22,935 nt of DNA, taken from assembly GCA_902812455.1 (NCBI GenBank), contig CADDZH010000087.1:1-22935 (forward strand). Direction: 5' to 3'. Below are positions 14,801 through 22,440 of this stretch, piece by piece. This DNA is from Chloroflexota bacterium (GTDB lineage: Bacteria > Chloroflexota > Ktedonobacteria > Ktedonobacterales > Ktedonobacteraceae). Within the stretch, counting starts at the first letter, position 1. Each line of letters begins with the position of its first letter. The translations under genes were made by a program, and so were the position numbers. The notes under the pieces were generated by a model. That model did no database searches and had not been told where the DNA came from. It saw only the letters and a program-made list of their open reading frames with translations.

Positions 14801-15742
14801 TTAGCCTTCTGAAGTGGGTTCGCACGCGCTCATGGCCGCCTGGTAATACTTGCTCGTAGGGGGATGGCCGAGCAGAGGAGCAATAAAGCTGGTGGCCGCA
14901 ACGACTTTTTCCAGGTCGACGCCTGTGCGGATGCCCATGCCGTGCAGCATGTAGAGCAGGTCTTCAGTGGCCAGGTTGCCTGCAGCGCCAGGGGCGTAGG
15001 GGCAGCCACCCAGGCCACCGGCAGAGGAATCAACGATGCTGACGCCTACTTGCAAGGCCATCAGCACATTGGCCAGGGCAGTGCCGCGTGTATCATGAAA
15101 ATGCACTGCCAGGTGCTCAACGGGAATCTGCCCCTGCTCGATTAAGAGGTCGAGCACCTCCAGCACCTGGTTGGGTGTGGCTACGCCAATGGTATCCCCA
15201 AGCGAGAGCTCACTGATGCCCGTCTCTAACAATGCCTGCGCGACCTCCAGCACTTTGTGCGGCGGGACGGCTCCCTCGTAGGGACAGCCAAAAACTGTCG
15301 AGATATACCCGCGCACCGGGATGTCTTCCTGCTGCGCCAGGGCTACCACCGGGCGGAAATTGGCCAGGCTCTCTGCTATCGTGGCGTTGATATTGTGGCG
15401 GGTAAAACTCTCGCTGGCGGCAGTAAAGACGACTACAGCGCGCGCTCCCGCGGCCAGGGCGCGCTCCATGCCCTTCAGGTTTGGCACAAGGACGGGGTAC
15501 TGTGTTCCCGGCAGCCGCCTTATGCCCTCCATGACCGCGCTGGCATCGCTAAGCTGGGGAATAGCACGCGGGCTGACGAACGAGGTGGCTTCGACAACCG
15601 GCAGGCCTGCCTCTGACAGCATGTTGATGAACTGTATCTTCTGCTCGGTCGGGATCAGCGCCTTCTCATTTTGCAGGCCATCGCGCGGGCCGACCTCGAC
15701 GACGCGCACATGCGATGGAATATTGGCAACGACAGGTTTCAT
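14801..15742 (-). CDS. mvaB: Hydroxymethylglutaryl-CoA lyase
   Basis: 313 residues, the normal length. Splits HMG-CoA to acetoacetate and acetyl-CoA, the last step of leucine breakdown. Visible motifs: VEVGPRDGLQNE (residues 15-26, catalytic Arg/Asp and metal site), EATSFVSPRAIPQLSD, HFHDTRG (metal-binding His pair) and GGLGGCPYAPGAAGN with the active-site C247. AAGGA lies 7 nt before the ATG, inside the end of the upstream CNNM gene; the genes are 2 nt apart, so it is the last gene of the glmU series. No other leucine-degradation genes are in view, so the operon grouping seems metabolic coincidence. Related acyl-CoA lyases share the fold, but the full motif set favours HMG-CoA. Confidence 0.93.
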   Translation of the reverse strand: MKPVVANIPSHVRVVEVGPRDGLQNEKALIPTEQKIQFINMLSEAGLPVVEATSFVSPRAIPQLSDASAVMEGIRRLPGTQYPVLVPNLKGMERALAAGARAVVVFTAASESFTRHNINATIAESLANFRPVVALAQQEDIPVRGYISTVFGCPYEGAVPPHKVLEVAQALLETGISELSLGDTIGVATPNQVLEVLDLLIEQGQIPVEHLAVHFHDTRGTALANVLMALQVGVSIVDSSAGGLGGCPYAPGAAGNLATEDLLYMLHGMGIRTGVDLEKVVAATSFIAPLLGHPPTSKYYQAAMSACEPTSEG

Positions 15743-15744
15743 AC

Positions 15745-17244
15745 TCAGGTCCTTCTATGTCCATTATGGGAAGGCTGCTCTGCCGGCATATTGCGCCCGT
15801 CCCGCACAGGCTGCTTTTGCTCACCGGCCTGAGGATTCTCAGGCGGCGGCAGCATCAGGGGGCTAGCATGCTGGAGCTGCCCTCCTGTTTCTGTGGCGGG
15901 GGCAGGTAACTCAGGAGTTTCGCGACGCTTACCGGCATTGCGCTCAACACGGACTTTAGTAATGCGCCTTCCACGAGTGGACAGCACGGTGAAGGTCAGG
16001 TCTTTGTAGGTGCTGGTATCACCTGCCGTGGGGATTTTATCAAGCAGAGCGTACAGGAAACCGCCCAGCGTCTCATAGTAGTCCGTATCTTCCAGGTCCA
16101 CATCCATGATCTCGCCGAACTCACCGATATTGATTTTGGCATCGAAGATGTACTCGTTCTCATTCACCTGCTCATACAACCGCTCTTCGTGGTCGTATTC
16201 GTCCTGGATCTCTCCAAAGATCTCCTCCACCAGGTCTTCGATAGTCACCAGTCCGGCCACCGAGCCATATTCATCGACAACAATGGCCATATGCACGCGC
16301 TGCTTCTGGATCTCGCGCAGCAGGTCATCCAGCTTTTTCGTCTCCGGCACAAAGTAGGCGGGACGCACCAGGTCACGCACAGGATAATTATCGTGGCCTT
16401 CGCGCATCTGTTTCAGCATATCTTTGACATAGAGAACGCCGATAATGTTGTCGATATCTTCTTCATAGACAGGGATACGCGAGAAACCGGCCTGCATCGC
16501 CAGGTCGATCGCCCGGTCAACCGTGGTATCGCTCTCTAAGGTCACCATATCTATACGCGGGATCATCACCTCGCGCACGGTTGTATCGGCAAACTCGAAG
16601 ACGCTGTTGATCATCTCTGTCTCTTCTTCCTCGAGCACGCCTTCCTCTTCACCCACTGTCACGAGCAGGCGCAATTCTTCCTCGGTGATGAAGGGGCCTT
16701 TGTGCTTCACCTGCCCGCCCAGCAGGCGCACAAGCGAATTCGTGATCGCACCCAGCGCCCACACAATCGGACGAAGCAGCCAGGCCGCGCTGCTCACAAA
16801 TCCCGCAAGCAGGCGCGCATAGCGCATAGGATTTTGCAAGGCTGCCGTCTTCGGCGTGATCTCACAGAAGATCAAGACGACGAGCGAGGTGAGGATGGTC
16901 GCGATCAACTCGCCAAAGGATGTGGAAATGCGCAGCGCCAGCACGGTCGCCATGCTCGATGCCACAATCATGGCGACGCTATTCACGACCAGGATGGTCG
17001 AGAGAAACGTGTTCGGCTCGGCCAGCAGGCGGTTGATCTCAATGGCCTTTTTATCACCTTCTTCGATGAGGCTTTTGAGCTTGATGCGGCTCACAGAGGT
17101 CAAAGCAGTCTCGGAGGCGGAAGCCATCCCACAAAGGAGCAGGGCAACAACCAGTATGAGCAACTGGAGCCAGGCCACTGCATCAAACTGAGGAACATGA
17201 AGGTCTATTGCGGCGGCTATGCTTGCTAAGTCAGGGCCGTCCAT
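15745..17244 (-). CDS. CNNM/CorC (HlyC)-type membrane protein: DUF21, CBS pair, CorC_HlyC domain
   Basis: 499 residues. An N-terminal DUF21 domain (about 20-205) contains four hydrophobic segments, beginning LQLLILVVALLLCGMASASE and including ILVVNSVAMIVASSMATVLA. The cytosolic part follows: EEELRLLVTVGEEEGVLEEE, a CBS pair (about 220-340; REVMIPRIDMVTLESD and VRDLVRPAYFVPETKKLDD; DEYGSVAGLVTIEDLVEE), the CorC_HlyC transporter-associated domain (about 355-435; YIFDAKINIGEFGEIMDVD), and a Pro-rich tail. Family members (older name hemolysin C) are linked to Mg2+ or Co2+ export and resistance; substrate not determined. It begins 9 nt after the glmU stop with only a weak ribosome site, so coupling to glmU translation is likely. 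Confidence 0.92.
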   Translation of the reverse strand: MDGPDLASIAAAIDLHVPQFDAVAWLQLLILVVALLLCGMASASETALTSVSRIKLKSLIEEGDKKAIEINRLLAEPNTFLSTILVVNSVAMIVASSMATVLALRISTSFGELIATILTSLVVLIFCEITPKTAALQNPMRYARLLAGFVSSAAWLLRPIVWALGAITNSLVRLLGGQVKHKGPFITEEELRLLVTVGEEEGVLEEEETEMINSVFEFADTTVREVMIPRIDMVTLESDTTVDRAIDLAMQAGFSRIPVYEEDIDNIIGVLYVKDMLKQMREGHDNYPVRDLVRPAYFVPETKKLDDLLREIQKQRVHMAIVVDEYGSVAGLVTIEDLVEEIFGEIQDEYDHEERLYEQVNENEYIFDAKINIGEFGEIMDVDLEDTDYYETLGGFLYALLDKIPTAGDTSTYKDLTFTVLSTRGRRITKVRVERNAGKRRETPELPAPATETGGQLQHASPLMLPPPENPQAGEQKQPVRDGRNMPAEQPSHNGHRRT

Positions 17245-17253
17245 ATAAAATCA

Positions 17254-18699
17254 CTACTCTTTCTTGGTCTTGCCACCTTCTATCGCAGGGTTTTCAGAAT
17301 CTTCAGCGAGCTGGCGCATACGTAAGATGCGGGCCGGGACGCCGGCAACAACGGCTCCCGCCGGTACATCTTTGATAACGACAGCGCCAGCCCCTGTTTG
17401 AGCATATTCACCAACTGTTACAGGTGCCACTAACATTGTATCACTTCCAATAAAAGCGTGGTCGCCGATCTCGGTATGGTTCTTGCGCACGCCATCATAG
17501 TTGCAGGTGATTGTTCCGGCGCCAATATTCACATGCTCTCCCACTGTGGCATCACCCAGGTAGCTAAAGTGATGCATATCTGTTTCTGATCCAACATACG
17601 AATTCTTTATTTCTGCATAATTCCCTATACGTACATTACGCGCCAGGTATGCGCCGGGGCGACAATGGCTGAATGGCCCCATACTCACGCCGTCTTCAAG
17701 CGTGGCCTCTTCGATGACCGACTGGCGGATGATGCAGCGATCACCAATGCGCGAACGATCGATCGTCGTATACGGCCCGATGCGGCAGGCCGAACCGATA
17801 GAGGTAGGGCCTGTAATCATTGTACCAGGCAGGATAACGGTATCCGTCCCAATGGTGACACCCCCGTCAATATAGGTGGTCTCGGGATCGACAATGGTAA
17901 CGCCCGCATACATGTGCGTTTCCAGTATCTTATGGCGCACTATGCGTTCTGCCGCTGCCAGTTGCACGCGGTCGTTGATGCCAATGGTCTCTTCCAGCGC
18001 TCCCTTGACCGTTGCTACCTCGCGTCCCTGGGCCCTGGCGATGCCAACCAGATCGGTGAGATAATATTCGCCTGCTGGATTGCGCGGCAACTGCTCAAGC
18101 GCTGGCCACAGCCAGTCCCGGTCGAAGCAGTACACGCCAGAATTGACCTCGCTGATACGCTTCTCTGCTTCTGTCGCTCGCTTCACCTCGACGATGGCTT
18201 GCACTTGCCCACCGGCATCGCGCACCACGCGGCCATAATCCGAAGAGGGATCGGCCTCGGCTGTCAGGAACGTAATCGTGGCGTTGCGCCTGTGATGTTC
18301 GGCCAGCACCTCGCCCAGCACCTCGCTGCTGATCAGCGGCGTATCTCCGTAACAAACCAGCACTGTTTTTGGTTGAGGATCAAGGGCCTCAACCACATCG
18401 CGGGCTGCAAGCAGGGCATGAGCTGTCCCCAACGGCTCTTTTTGAATGGCGTAGAGACAACGTTCTCCAAAAGCCGTCTCAACCTCTGATGCACTATAGC
18501 CGAGCACAACAACGGGGGGATGAGGGAGCAAGGTGGGAGCAAGATGAACAAATGAGGAAGCTGCGGGGATAGCTTCTACAGCCTTCAGCACATACGCCAG
18601 CAGTGGCTCTCCTGCCAGTTGATGGAGCACCTTTGGCAATGTTGAACGCATCCGCGTGCCCAGGCCTGCGGCGAGCACAACGGCCGCATATGTATCCAT
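17254..18699 (-). CDS. glmU: Bifunctional UDP-N-acetylglucosamine pyrophosphorylase / glucosamine-1-phosphate acetyltransferase
   Basis: 481 residues, slightly longer than the usual 450-460. It makes UDP-GlcNAc for peptidoglycan in two steps. N-terminal nucleotidyltransferase: AAVVLAAGLGTRMRSTLPKV (6-25), with a long insert around 45-62, GTAHALLAA, CYGDTPL and EVNSGVYCFD. C-terminal left-handed beta-helix (about 255-460): hexapeptide repeats, RIGNYAEIKNSYVG, and NCNYDGVRKNHTEIGDHAFI around the acetyl-CoA site. It starts 41 nt after the 3' end of tRNA-Gln and has no promoter or good ribosome site of its own, so read-through from the tRNA promoter is likely. First protein gene of the glmU-CNNM-mvaB series. 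Confidence 0.96.
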   Translation of the reverse strand: MDTYAAVVLAAGLGTRMRSTLPKVLHQLAGEPLLAYVLKAVEAIPAASSFVHLAPTLLPHPPVVVLGYSASEVETAFGERCLYAIQKEPLGTAHALLAARDVVEALDPQPKTVLVCYGDTPLISSEVLGEVLAEHHRRNATITFLTAEADPSSDYGRVVRDAGGQVQAIVEVKRATEAEKRISEVNSGVYCFDRDWLWPALEQLPRNPAGEYYLTDLVGIARAQGREVATVKGALEETIGINDRVQLAAAERIVRHKILETHMYAGVTIVDPETTYIDGGVTIGTDTVILPGTMITGPTSIGSACRIGPYTTIDRSRIGDRCIIRQSVIEEATLEDGVSMGPFSHCRPGAYLARNVRIGNYAEIKNSYVGSETDMHHFSYLGDATVGEHVNIGAGTITCNYDGVRKNHTEIGDHAFIGSDTMLVAPVTVGEYAQTGAGAVVIKDVPAGAVVAGVPARILRMRQLAEDSENPAIEGGKTKKE

Positions 18700-18740
18700 A
18701 ATGGATGTAAAAACCTTTGAATAATCCTTCTTTTATAACC

Positions 18741-18815
18741 TGGCTCGGGTGCCTGGATTCGAACCAGGGAATGGCGGTTCCAAAGACCGCTGCCTTACCG
18801 CTTGGCTACACCCGA
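18741..18815 (-). tRNA. tRNA-Gln (anticodon UUG)
   Basis: On the minus strand the acceptor stem TCGGGTG pairs with CACCCGA, followed by G and an encoded CCA. The anticodon stem GCGGT / ACCGC closes a loop CTTTGGA with anticodon TTG, reading CAA. The T arm CCTGG-TTCGAAT-CCAGG is intact and the D arm carries AGCCAAGCGGTAAGGC. 75 nt including CCA. Confidence 0.97.
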
Positions 18816-18831
18816 ATAGCATCACCCCTGT

Positions 18832-18860
18832 ATAGTACACGATGTGGCTTGTTTTGTCAA
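18832..18860 (-). promoter_or_regulatory. Promoter of tRNA-Gln (and probably the glmU series)
   Basis: On the minus strand TTGACA (18855-18860), a 17-bp spacer and TACTAT (18832-18837), about 10 nt before the mature tRNA 5' end after an expected start near 18825. It is back-to-back with the rightward consensus promoter; the two -35 boxes are 19 bp apart. Confidence 0.85.
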
Positions 18861-18879
18861 CGCTGGTTTTTGATCCCCC

Positions 18880-18908
18880 TTGACATTTAACAAGCAGGCG
18901 GTTATAAT
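18880..18908 (+). promoter_or_regulatory. Perfect-consensus sigma-70 promoter reading into the phage-type genes
   Basis: TTGACA at 18880-18885, a 17-bp spacer and TATAAT at 18903-18908: every base of both hexamers matches. Transcription would start near 18915, giving a leader of about 250 nt before the CDS at 19168. Confidence 0.85.
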
Positions 18909-18916
18909 AAAACAAG

Positions 18917-18934
18917 CAAGCGATATTACGCTTG
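18917..18934. promoter_or_regulatory. Palindrome at the start site of the consensus promoter (putative operator)
   Basis: CAAGCG-ATATTA-CGCTTG, a perfect 6-bp inverted repeat with a 6-bp centre beginning at about +3. This is where a repressor would block a very strong promoter. No candidate repressor is encoded nearby. Confidence 0.45.
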
Positions 18935-18998
18935 GACAATCTTATCGTCCCTTGTATGTGAGTCCTACATCCTTCCAGGTGAGGAGGGCAACGGGTAG

Positions 18999-19069
18999 CG
19001 AGGGCAAGCGCAAGGCCCCCACACCATATCCCCTTCCGCTCCTTGCCCCTACAGGTACGATTCCCTTCC
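18999..19069. repeat. Dispersed GC-rich repeat family A, copy 2
   Basis: CGAGGGCAAGCGCAAGGCCC, then CCACACC, a variable middle, CTCCTTGCCCCTACAGGTAC and a CGATTCCC block, matching 22492-22560 closely and 13228-13285 less so. It lies in the leader between the consensus promoter and the CDS at 19168. The rest of the 352-bp gap from the tRNA to that CDS holds only the two promoters and the palindrome; a frame open across it begins upstream of the predicted transcript start and is not credible. Confidence 0.8.
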
Positions 19070-19167
19070 CAGGCGGATCGTTTGTCTTCTACCCCATTTC
19101 CCACCTCGTTGTTGTTTCCTCGTATGTTGTCCACTTTTAAACATCACCCCATTTTCAGGAGGATTTC

Positions 19168-19956
19168 ATGAACATGAACCCCTACTCCTCGGGGCCTGAG
19201 CCTGGCTCTGATCAAGGGCCAGATTCAGCGCTCCCACCAGAGCCTGGCAAGCCATCCCCCGAGCTGCCAGGGCCAGAAGCGCTGGCGGCGCTAGAACGGC
19301 TGGGCCTGGATCCCTCAGTGCCGCGCCAACCCTTGAACCTGGCGGGAGCTGACGAGGCGCTACCCAATCCGCGAGAACTGGCGCAGGCCGGTGAACCGGG
19401 CGCAGGAGACATGCTGAACGATCCCGCCTGGCTCAACAAGCCCACGTTCAGCGCGCCACAGGCAAACCCGCCAGCGCTACAGGGAACGGCAGGGCTGGCA
19501 GATGCAGGCATCCGCTGGTTTCCCCAGGGTGAGCCAGACCCGGCTCTGCCCGACCTCACACAGTACTCGCACCCCTACGCGCTGGATATCCGCAGCGATC
19601 CCCTGGCCAGCCCGGGCGAGGATGATCCCTGGCTTGCGGATATCCTGTGGGGCACGCGCCCGCCGGACCTGCAGACAGAGGCCGGACAGACAGCGCTGGA
19701 TGTGCAGGATAGGCCAGGGCAGGACGCGCTGGTAGCGAAGTTGCAGCCCCCACAACTGGAGCCTGAGGCGCGTATGGCAGATCGCCCAGGCGACCTGGCA
19801 GATGACGCGCTCGCTCTCCTGCGCGGCTCCGCCGATTACCAGAACCTGCCCCAGGGAGTGAGCCTGGCCAACGACTACATGCTCCAGCCCGGCTCGACCC
19901 ACCGCACGCGACGCGAAGCCCTGCAATTGCTGGGCCTGGAAGCCGAAGAAAGGTAA
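19168..19956 (+). CDS. Pro-rich acidic protein of unknown function, upstream of the phage head genes
   Basis: 262 residues, not recognised. A perfect AGGAGG lies 5 nt before the ATG, and the gene ends 7 nt before the protease-capsid gene, so the two are one translation unit. It is rich in Pro, Ala, Gly, Asp and Glu with little predicted folding in the first 90 residues (PEPGSDQGPDSALPPEPG). Later it has short Trp-containing motifs (IRWFPQGEPDPALPD; DDPWLADILWGTRPPD) and an Arg-containing C-terminal helix (HRTRREALQLLGLEAEE). No signal peptide or membrane segment. Its position suggests a virion, scaffold or head-assembly role, but nothing in the sequence proves that. Confidence 0.75.
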   Translation: MNMNPYSSGPEPGSDQGPDSALPPEPGKPSPELPGPEALAALERLGLDPSVPRQPLNLAGADEALPNPRELAQAGEPGAGDMLNDPAWLNKPTFSAPQANPPALQGTAGLADAGIRWFPQGEPDPALPDLTQYSHPYALDIRSDPLASPGEDDPWLADILWGTRPPDLQTEAGQTALDVQDRPGQDALVAKLQPPQLEPEARMADRPGDLADDALALLRGSADYQNLPQGVSLANDYMLQPGSTHRTRREALQLLGLEAEER

Positions 19957-19963
19957 TCGTGAT

Positions 19964-22006
19964 ATGGAAGCTGTCAACGAAGGAACAATCATCCAGGTCG
20001 AAGGACGCATCTGCGAGGGGCAGGCCTTCGGCGAGCGGCGCGAGGTGCGCGTGACCGTGCTGCAAGGCGGAGCCTCGGCCAACGGCTACTATTACGGGCC
20101 AGCGGCGCTGCAAGCCGTGGCGCGGCTGGTCGAGGGCGCGCAGGCTTACCTGGATCATAACACATCCTCGGCCAACCGCTCTGTGCGCGATATAGTGGGC
20201 TTTTACCGCGACGCGCTCTACGTCGCTTCGCAGCCAGGCGAGGGCAACGGAAACGGGCACGTCGAGGCCACGCTGCACATCCTGGAGTCGGCACAGTGGC
20301 TCTGGACGCTGATCAAGGAGGCGGTCGCGCTGGGAAGGCCAGAGCTGATCGGGCTGTCCATCGACATCTATGGGACGCTGCAGCCCTTGACGGAGGCACG
20401 AAGCGGGCGGCGTTTGCAAGAGGTCACGACCGTGCTGGCGCTGAACTCTTGCGATGTGGTGACAAGGCCGAGTGCTGGCGGCGTGTTCCAGCACATCTTG
20501 CATGAGAAAGACCAGGCGTGGCAACGGGCCATCGCCGGAACAGCAGCCGGGCGCCAAAAAGGAGCCGGGCTAGTGAAAACAATTCCAGGAGGAATTATGG
20601 AACAGGCACAAGAAACAATGGCCGGGGAACAGGTTGAAACTCCCCCGGCAAACGAGGCAGCCTCCCAGGCAGAAGCCGTGACACAGCATGTCACGGAGGC
20701 CAGCGCGCTCAACACCGAAGAGCTGTTGCGCGAGTTGCGCCTTGAGCGAGCGCAGTTGATGCTTGAGCGGCGGCTGGCAGAGAGCGTGCTGCCGGAAGCA
20801 GTGCGTGGTGCAATCCGGCAGAAGTTTGCCGGGCGCATCTTTGAGGCAGCAGAGCTGGATCGCGAGCTGACACTGAACCGGCAGATGCTGGCAGAACTGA
20901 CCCAGGCCGGGCTGGTGCGTGGCCACGGCTTTGAGCGACCAGAGATCGGCAGCCAGATCACCGAGGCCGAGAAGATACAACTGGCCTTCGACCTGATGTT
21001 TGACAAGAATGGCGACCTGGTTTCCGATGCGGAGCGCGCCAGGCTCGGCAACATTCGCGGGTTCCAGTCGATCCGCGAGGCGTATGCGCGAGTAACCGGG
21101 GATGCCAGCGTGGCGGGTATCAGCGAGCGATCGCTGCTGGGCAATATTCGCGTTTCGGAGCACGCGCCGCTGCAGCGCATTACAGAAGCAGATACCACCA
21201 CGGCTACCTTCACCTACCTGCTGGGCACATCGATGAACAAGCGGCTCTTGCGCGATTACCAGGCGTGGGCCGCCGAATGGATGAAATTCTGCACCATAGT
21301 ACCGATCCGGGACTTCAAGCAGCAGACCAGGGTACGCATGGGCGCCTTTGGCTCGCTACCCGTCGTACCGGAAGATTCGGCCTACACCTCGGTTACGCTG
21401 TCAGATAGCGCTGCTACCTACGTCGCGCAGAAACGCGGCAACCTGGTCACCGTCTCGCGTGAGACCATCGTGAACGATGACCTGAACGCTATTCGCACGA
21501 TCCCGACGAAGCTGGCAGCAGCCGCGGCCTACACGCTGGCCGAGTTTGTCTACGGCTTCCTCAGTGGAAACCCCACCATCTATGACGGCAATACCCTTTT
21601 CACGAGTGGAGCGCCGCATAACAACCTCGGTTCGGCAAACCTGAGTACAGCGGCCATGCAGAGCGGCGTCACAGCCATGCGCGAGCAGACAAACTTCGAG
21701 GGCAAGCGTATCGGCCTGCGGCCAAAATTCCTGGTGGTGCCGCCGGAGCTGGAATTCACAGCCATGGTCATGACCAAATCGGCGGGCGTGCCAGGATCGC
21801 CCAACAACGACATTAACCCCATGCTGGGCTACGTAGTCCCCATCGTCAGCCCGCAGTTGACTAGCCCCACGCAGTGGTACATGGTGGCGGACCCGCAGGT
21901 GATCGACACCATCGAGATCGGCTTCGTAGGCGGCCAGGTCAACCCCGTGCTCTTCATCCAGGATCAGCCTTTGTATGGGCTGAATTTTTCGCAAGATGTC
22001 GTCTCT
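19964..22006 (+). CDS. Fused phage prohead protease / scaffold / major capsid protein, 5' exon
   Basis: 681 codons up to the predicted splice site; the unspliced frame reads two more codons (LN) and stops at 22013-22015. Residues about 8-190 look like a prohead protease: H65 in AQAYLDHNT and S132 in LIGLSIDIYG fit the His/Ser pair of the U35/S78-type assembly proteases. Residues about 212-330 are charged and helical (LRELRLERAQLMLERRLAES), as in a scaffold. From about 350 the protein is a Mu gpT-like/HK97-type major capsid protein (RPKFLVVPPELEFTA; WYMVADPQVIDTIEIGFVGG; VLFIQDQPLYGLNFSQDVVS). It lacks the family's C-terminal tail, which is found in frame after the intron. AAAGG lies about 10 nt before the ATG. 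Confidence 0.88.
20587..20599 (+). promoter_or_regulatory. Internal Shine-Dalgarno and in-frame ATG for a nested scaffold-capsid product
   Basis: AGGAGG at 20587-20592, 4 nt before ATG 20597-20599, which is codon 212 of the fusion and opens MEQAQETMAGEQVE. It lies exactly between the protease part and the charged helical part. Initiation here would give a protease-free product of 491 residues after splicing, the same logic as the nested scaffold start inside the protease gene of phage lambda. Confidence 0.7.
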
Positions 22007-22374
22007 TTGAATTAGGAGCTTCGGAGAGTAATCTCCGTCGAATAACTCCGAGAATTGCTGGAAAGCCCCGTTAGACTCCCGCACCACAACGTAGCCCGAA
22101 AGAGCAGGCGTGATGGTTTGAAAAGCAGGAGGTAAGGGTAATCAGCAGCCGAGCACCTACAAGGCGTAGCCTCAGGGTGATGGTTCAGAGACTAGGTACG
22201 GAGGGTCTAGCACCAGAACATTATTCTGGAGATTAGATCAAGGTATAGTCCGACCTCTACAGAAATGTAGAGAGGCTGAGGGATTTTTCCCTCATACAGT
22301 TTGCACATTAACAGGCTTGCGAACTGTATGGCAGAAATGACCAGCCCCACTAGCAATAGTGAGTAACAACAGTG
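22007..22374 (+). ncRNA. Group I self-splicing intron in the major capsid gene (368 nt, no ORF)
   Basis: The core elements are all present in order. P1: exon UCUCU (22002-22006) pairs with GGAGA (22023-22027), with U22006-G22023 at the cut. P3: CUCCG (22046-22050) / CGGAG (22199-22203). P4: UGCUG (22056-22060) in GAATTGCTGGAAAGCC / CAGCA (22143-22147) in AATCAGCAGCC. P7: GACUA (22190-22194) in GTTCAGAGACTAGGTACGG / UAGUC (22246-22250) in AAGGTATAGTCCGACC. P8: CCAGAA / UUCUGG (22213-22229). P9: CUCUAC / GUAGAG (22255-22272). A 12-bp stem follows at 22293-22304/22319-22330. The last base is G22374. Splicing after U22006 and G22374 joins the capsid frame exactly. The intron carries no homing-endonuclease ORF. 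Subgroup (IA or IB) not decided. Confidence 0.93.
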
Positions 22375-22440
22375 TACAAGTGCCGGCACGAATATGGCGG
22401 GTGTGTAGTAGACTTCAGGGGATTCTATCGTGGGATATAG
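22375..22440 (+). CDS. Major capsid protein, 3' exon (C-terminal 21 residues)
   Basis: Encodes YKCRHEYGGCVVDFRGFYRG then I and a TAG stop. This matches the Y-K-x-R-H-x-(F/Y)-G...D-(F/W/Y)-R-G-x-Y ending I know from gpT-like and related phage capsid proteins (from memory). Spliced to codon 681 it gives FSQDVVS-YKCRHEYGG with no gap or frame change and a total of 702 residues. The piece is far too short to be a gene by itself and has no ribosome site. Confidence 0.9.
   Translation, partial: YKCRHEYGGCVVDFRGFYRGI

Noticed and set aside
18741..18815. tRNA-Gln as the prophage attachment site
   Set aside because: The phage-type genes lie on the 5' side of the tRNA, whereas integration normally uses the 3' end; no second copy of the tRNA 3' end is visible in the window.
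18880..19140. 86-residue + frame upstream of the phage genes
   Set aside because: Its start lies in the -35 box of the consensus promoter, before the transcript start, and much of it is dispersed repeat.
19556..20557. 333-residue minus-strand frame opposite the phage genes
   Set aside because: A GC-bias shadow of the real + strand frames; no domain, Arg/Pro/His-rich and no ribosome site. The same holds for the 281-residue frame at 20368-21213 (-) and the 274-residue frame at 17665-18489 (+) opposite glmU.
22013..22015. Capsid gene simply ending at the TAG after VVSLN
   Set aside because: The family tail motif is found in frame at 22375-22440 and the gap has all group I core pairings, so the stop is intronic.
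22007..22374. Group II intron or riboswitch instead of a group I intron
   Set aside because: No GUGYG start, no domain V-like AGC...GUU hairpin near the 3' end; the P/Q/R/S-type segments and terminal G fit group I.
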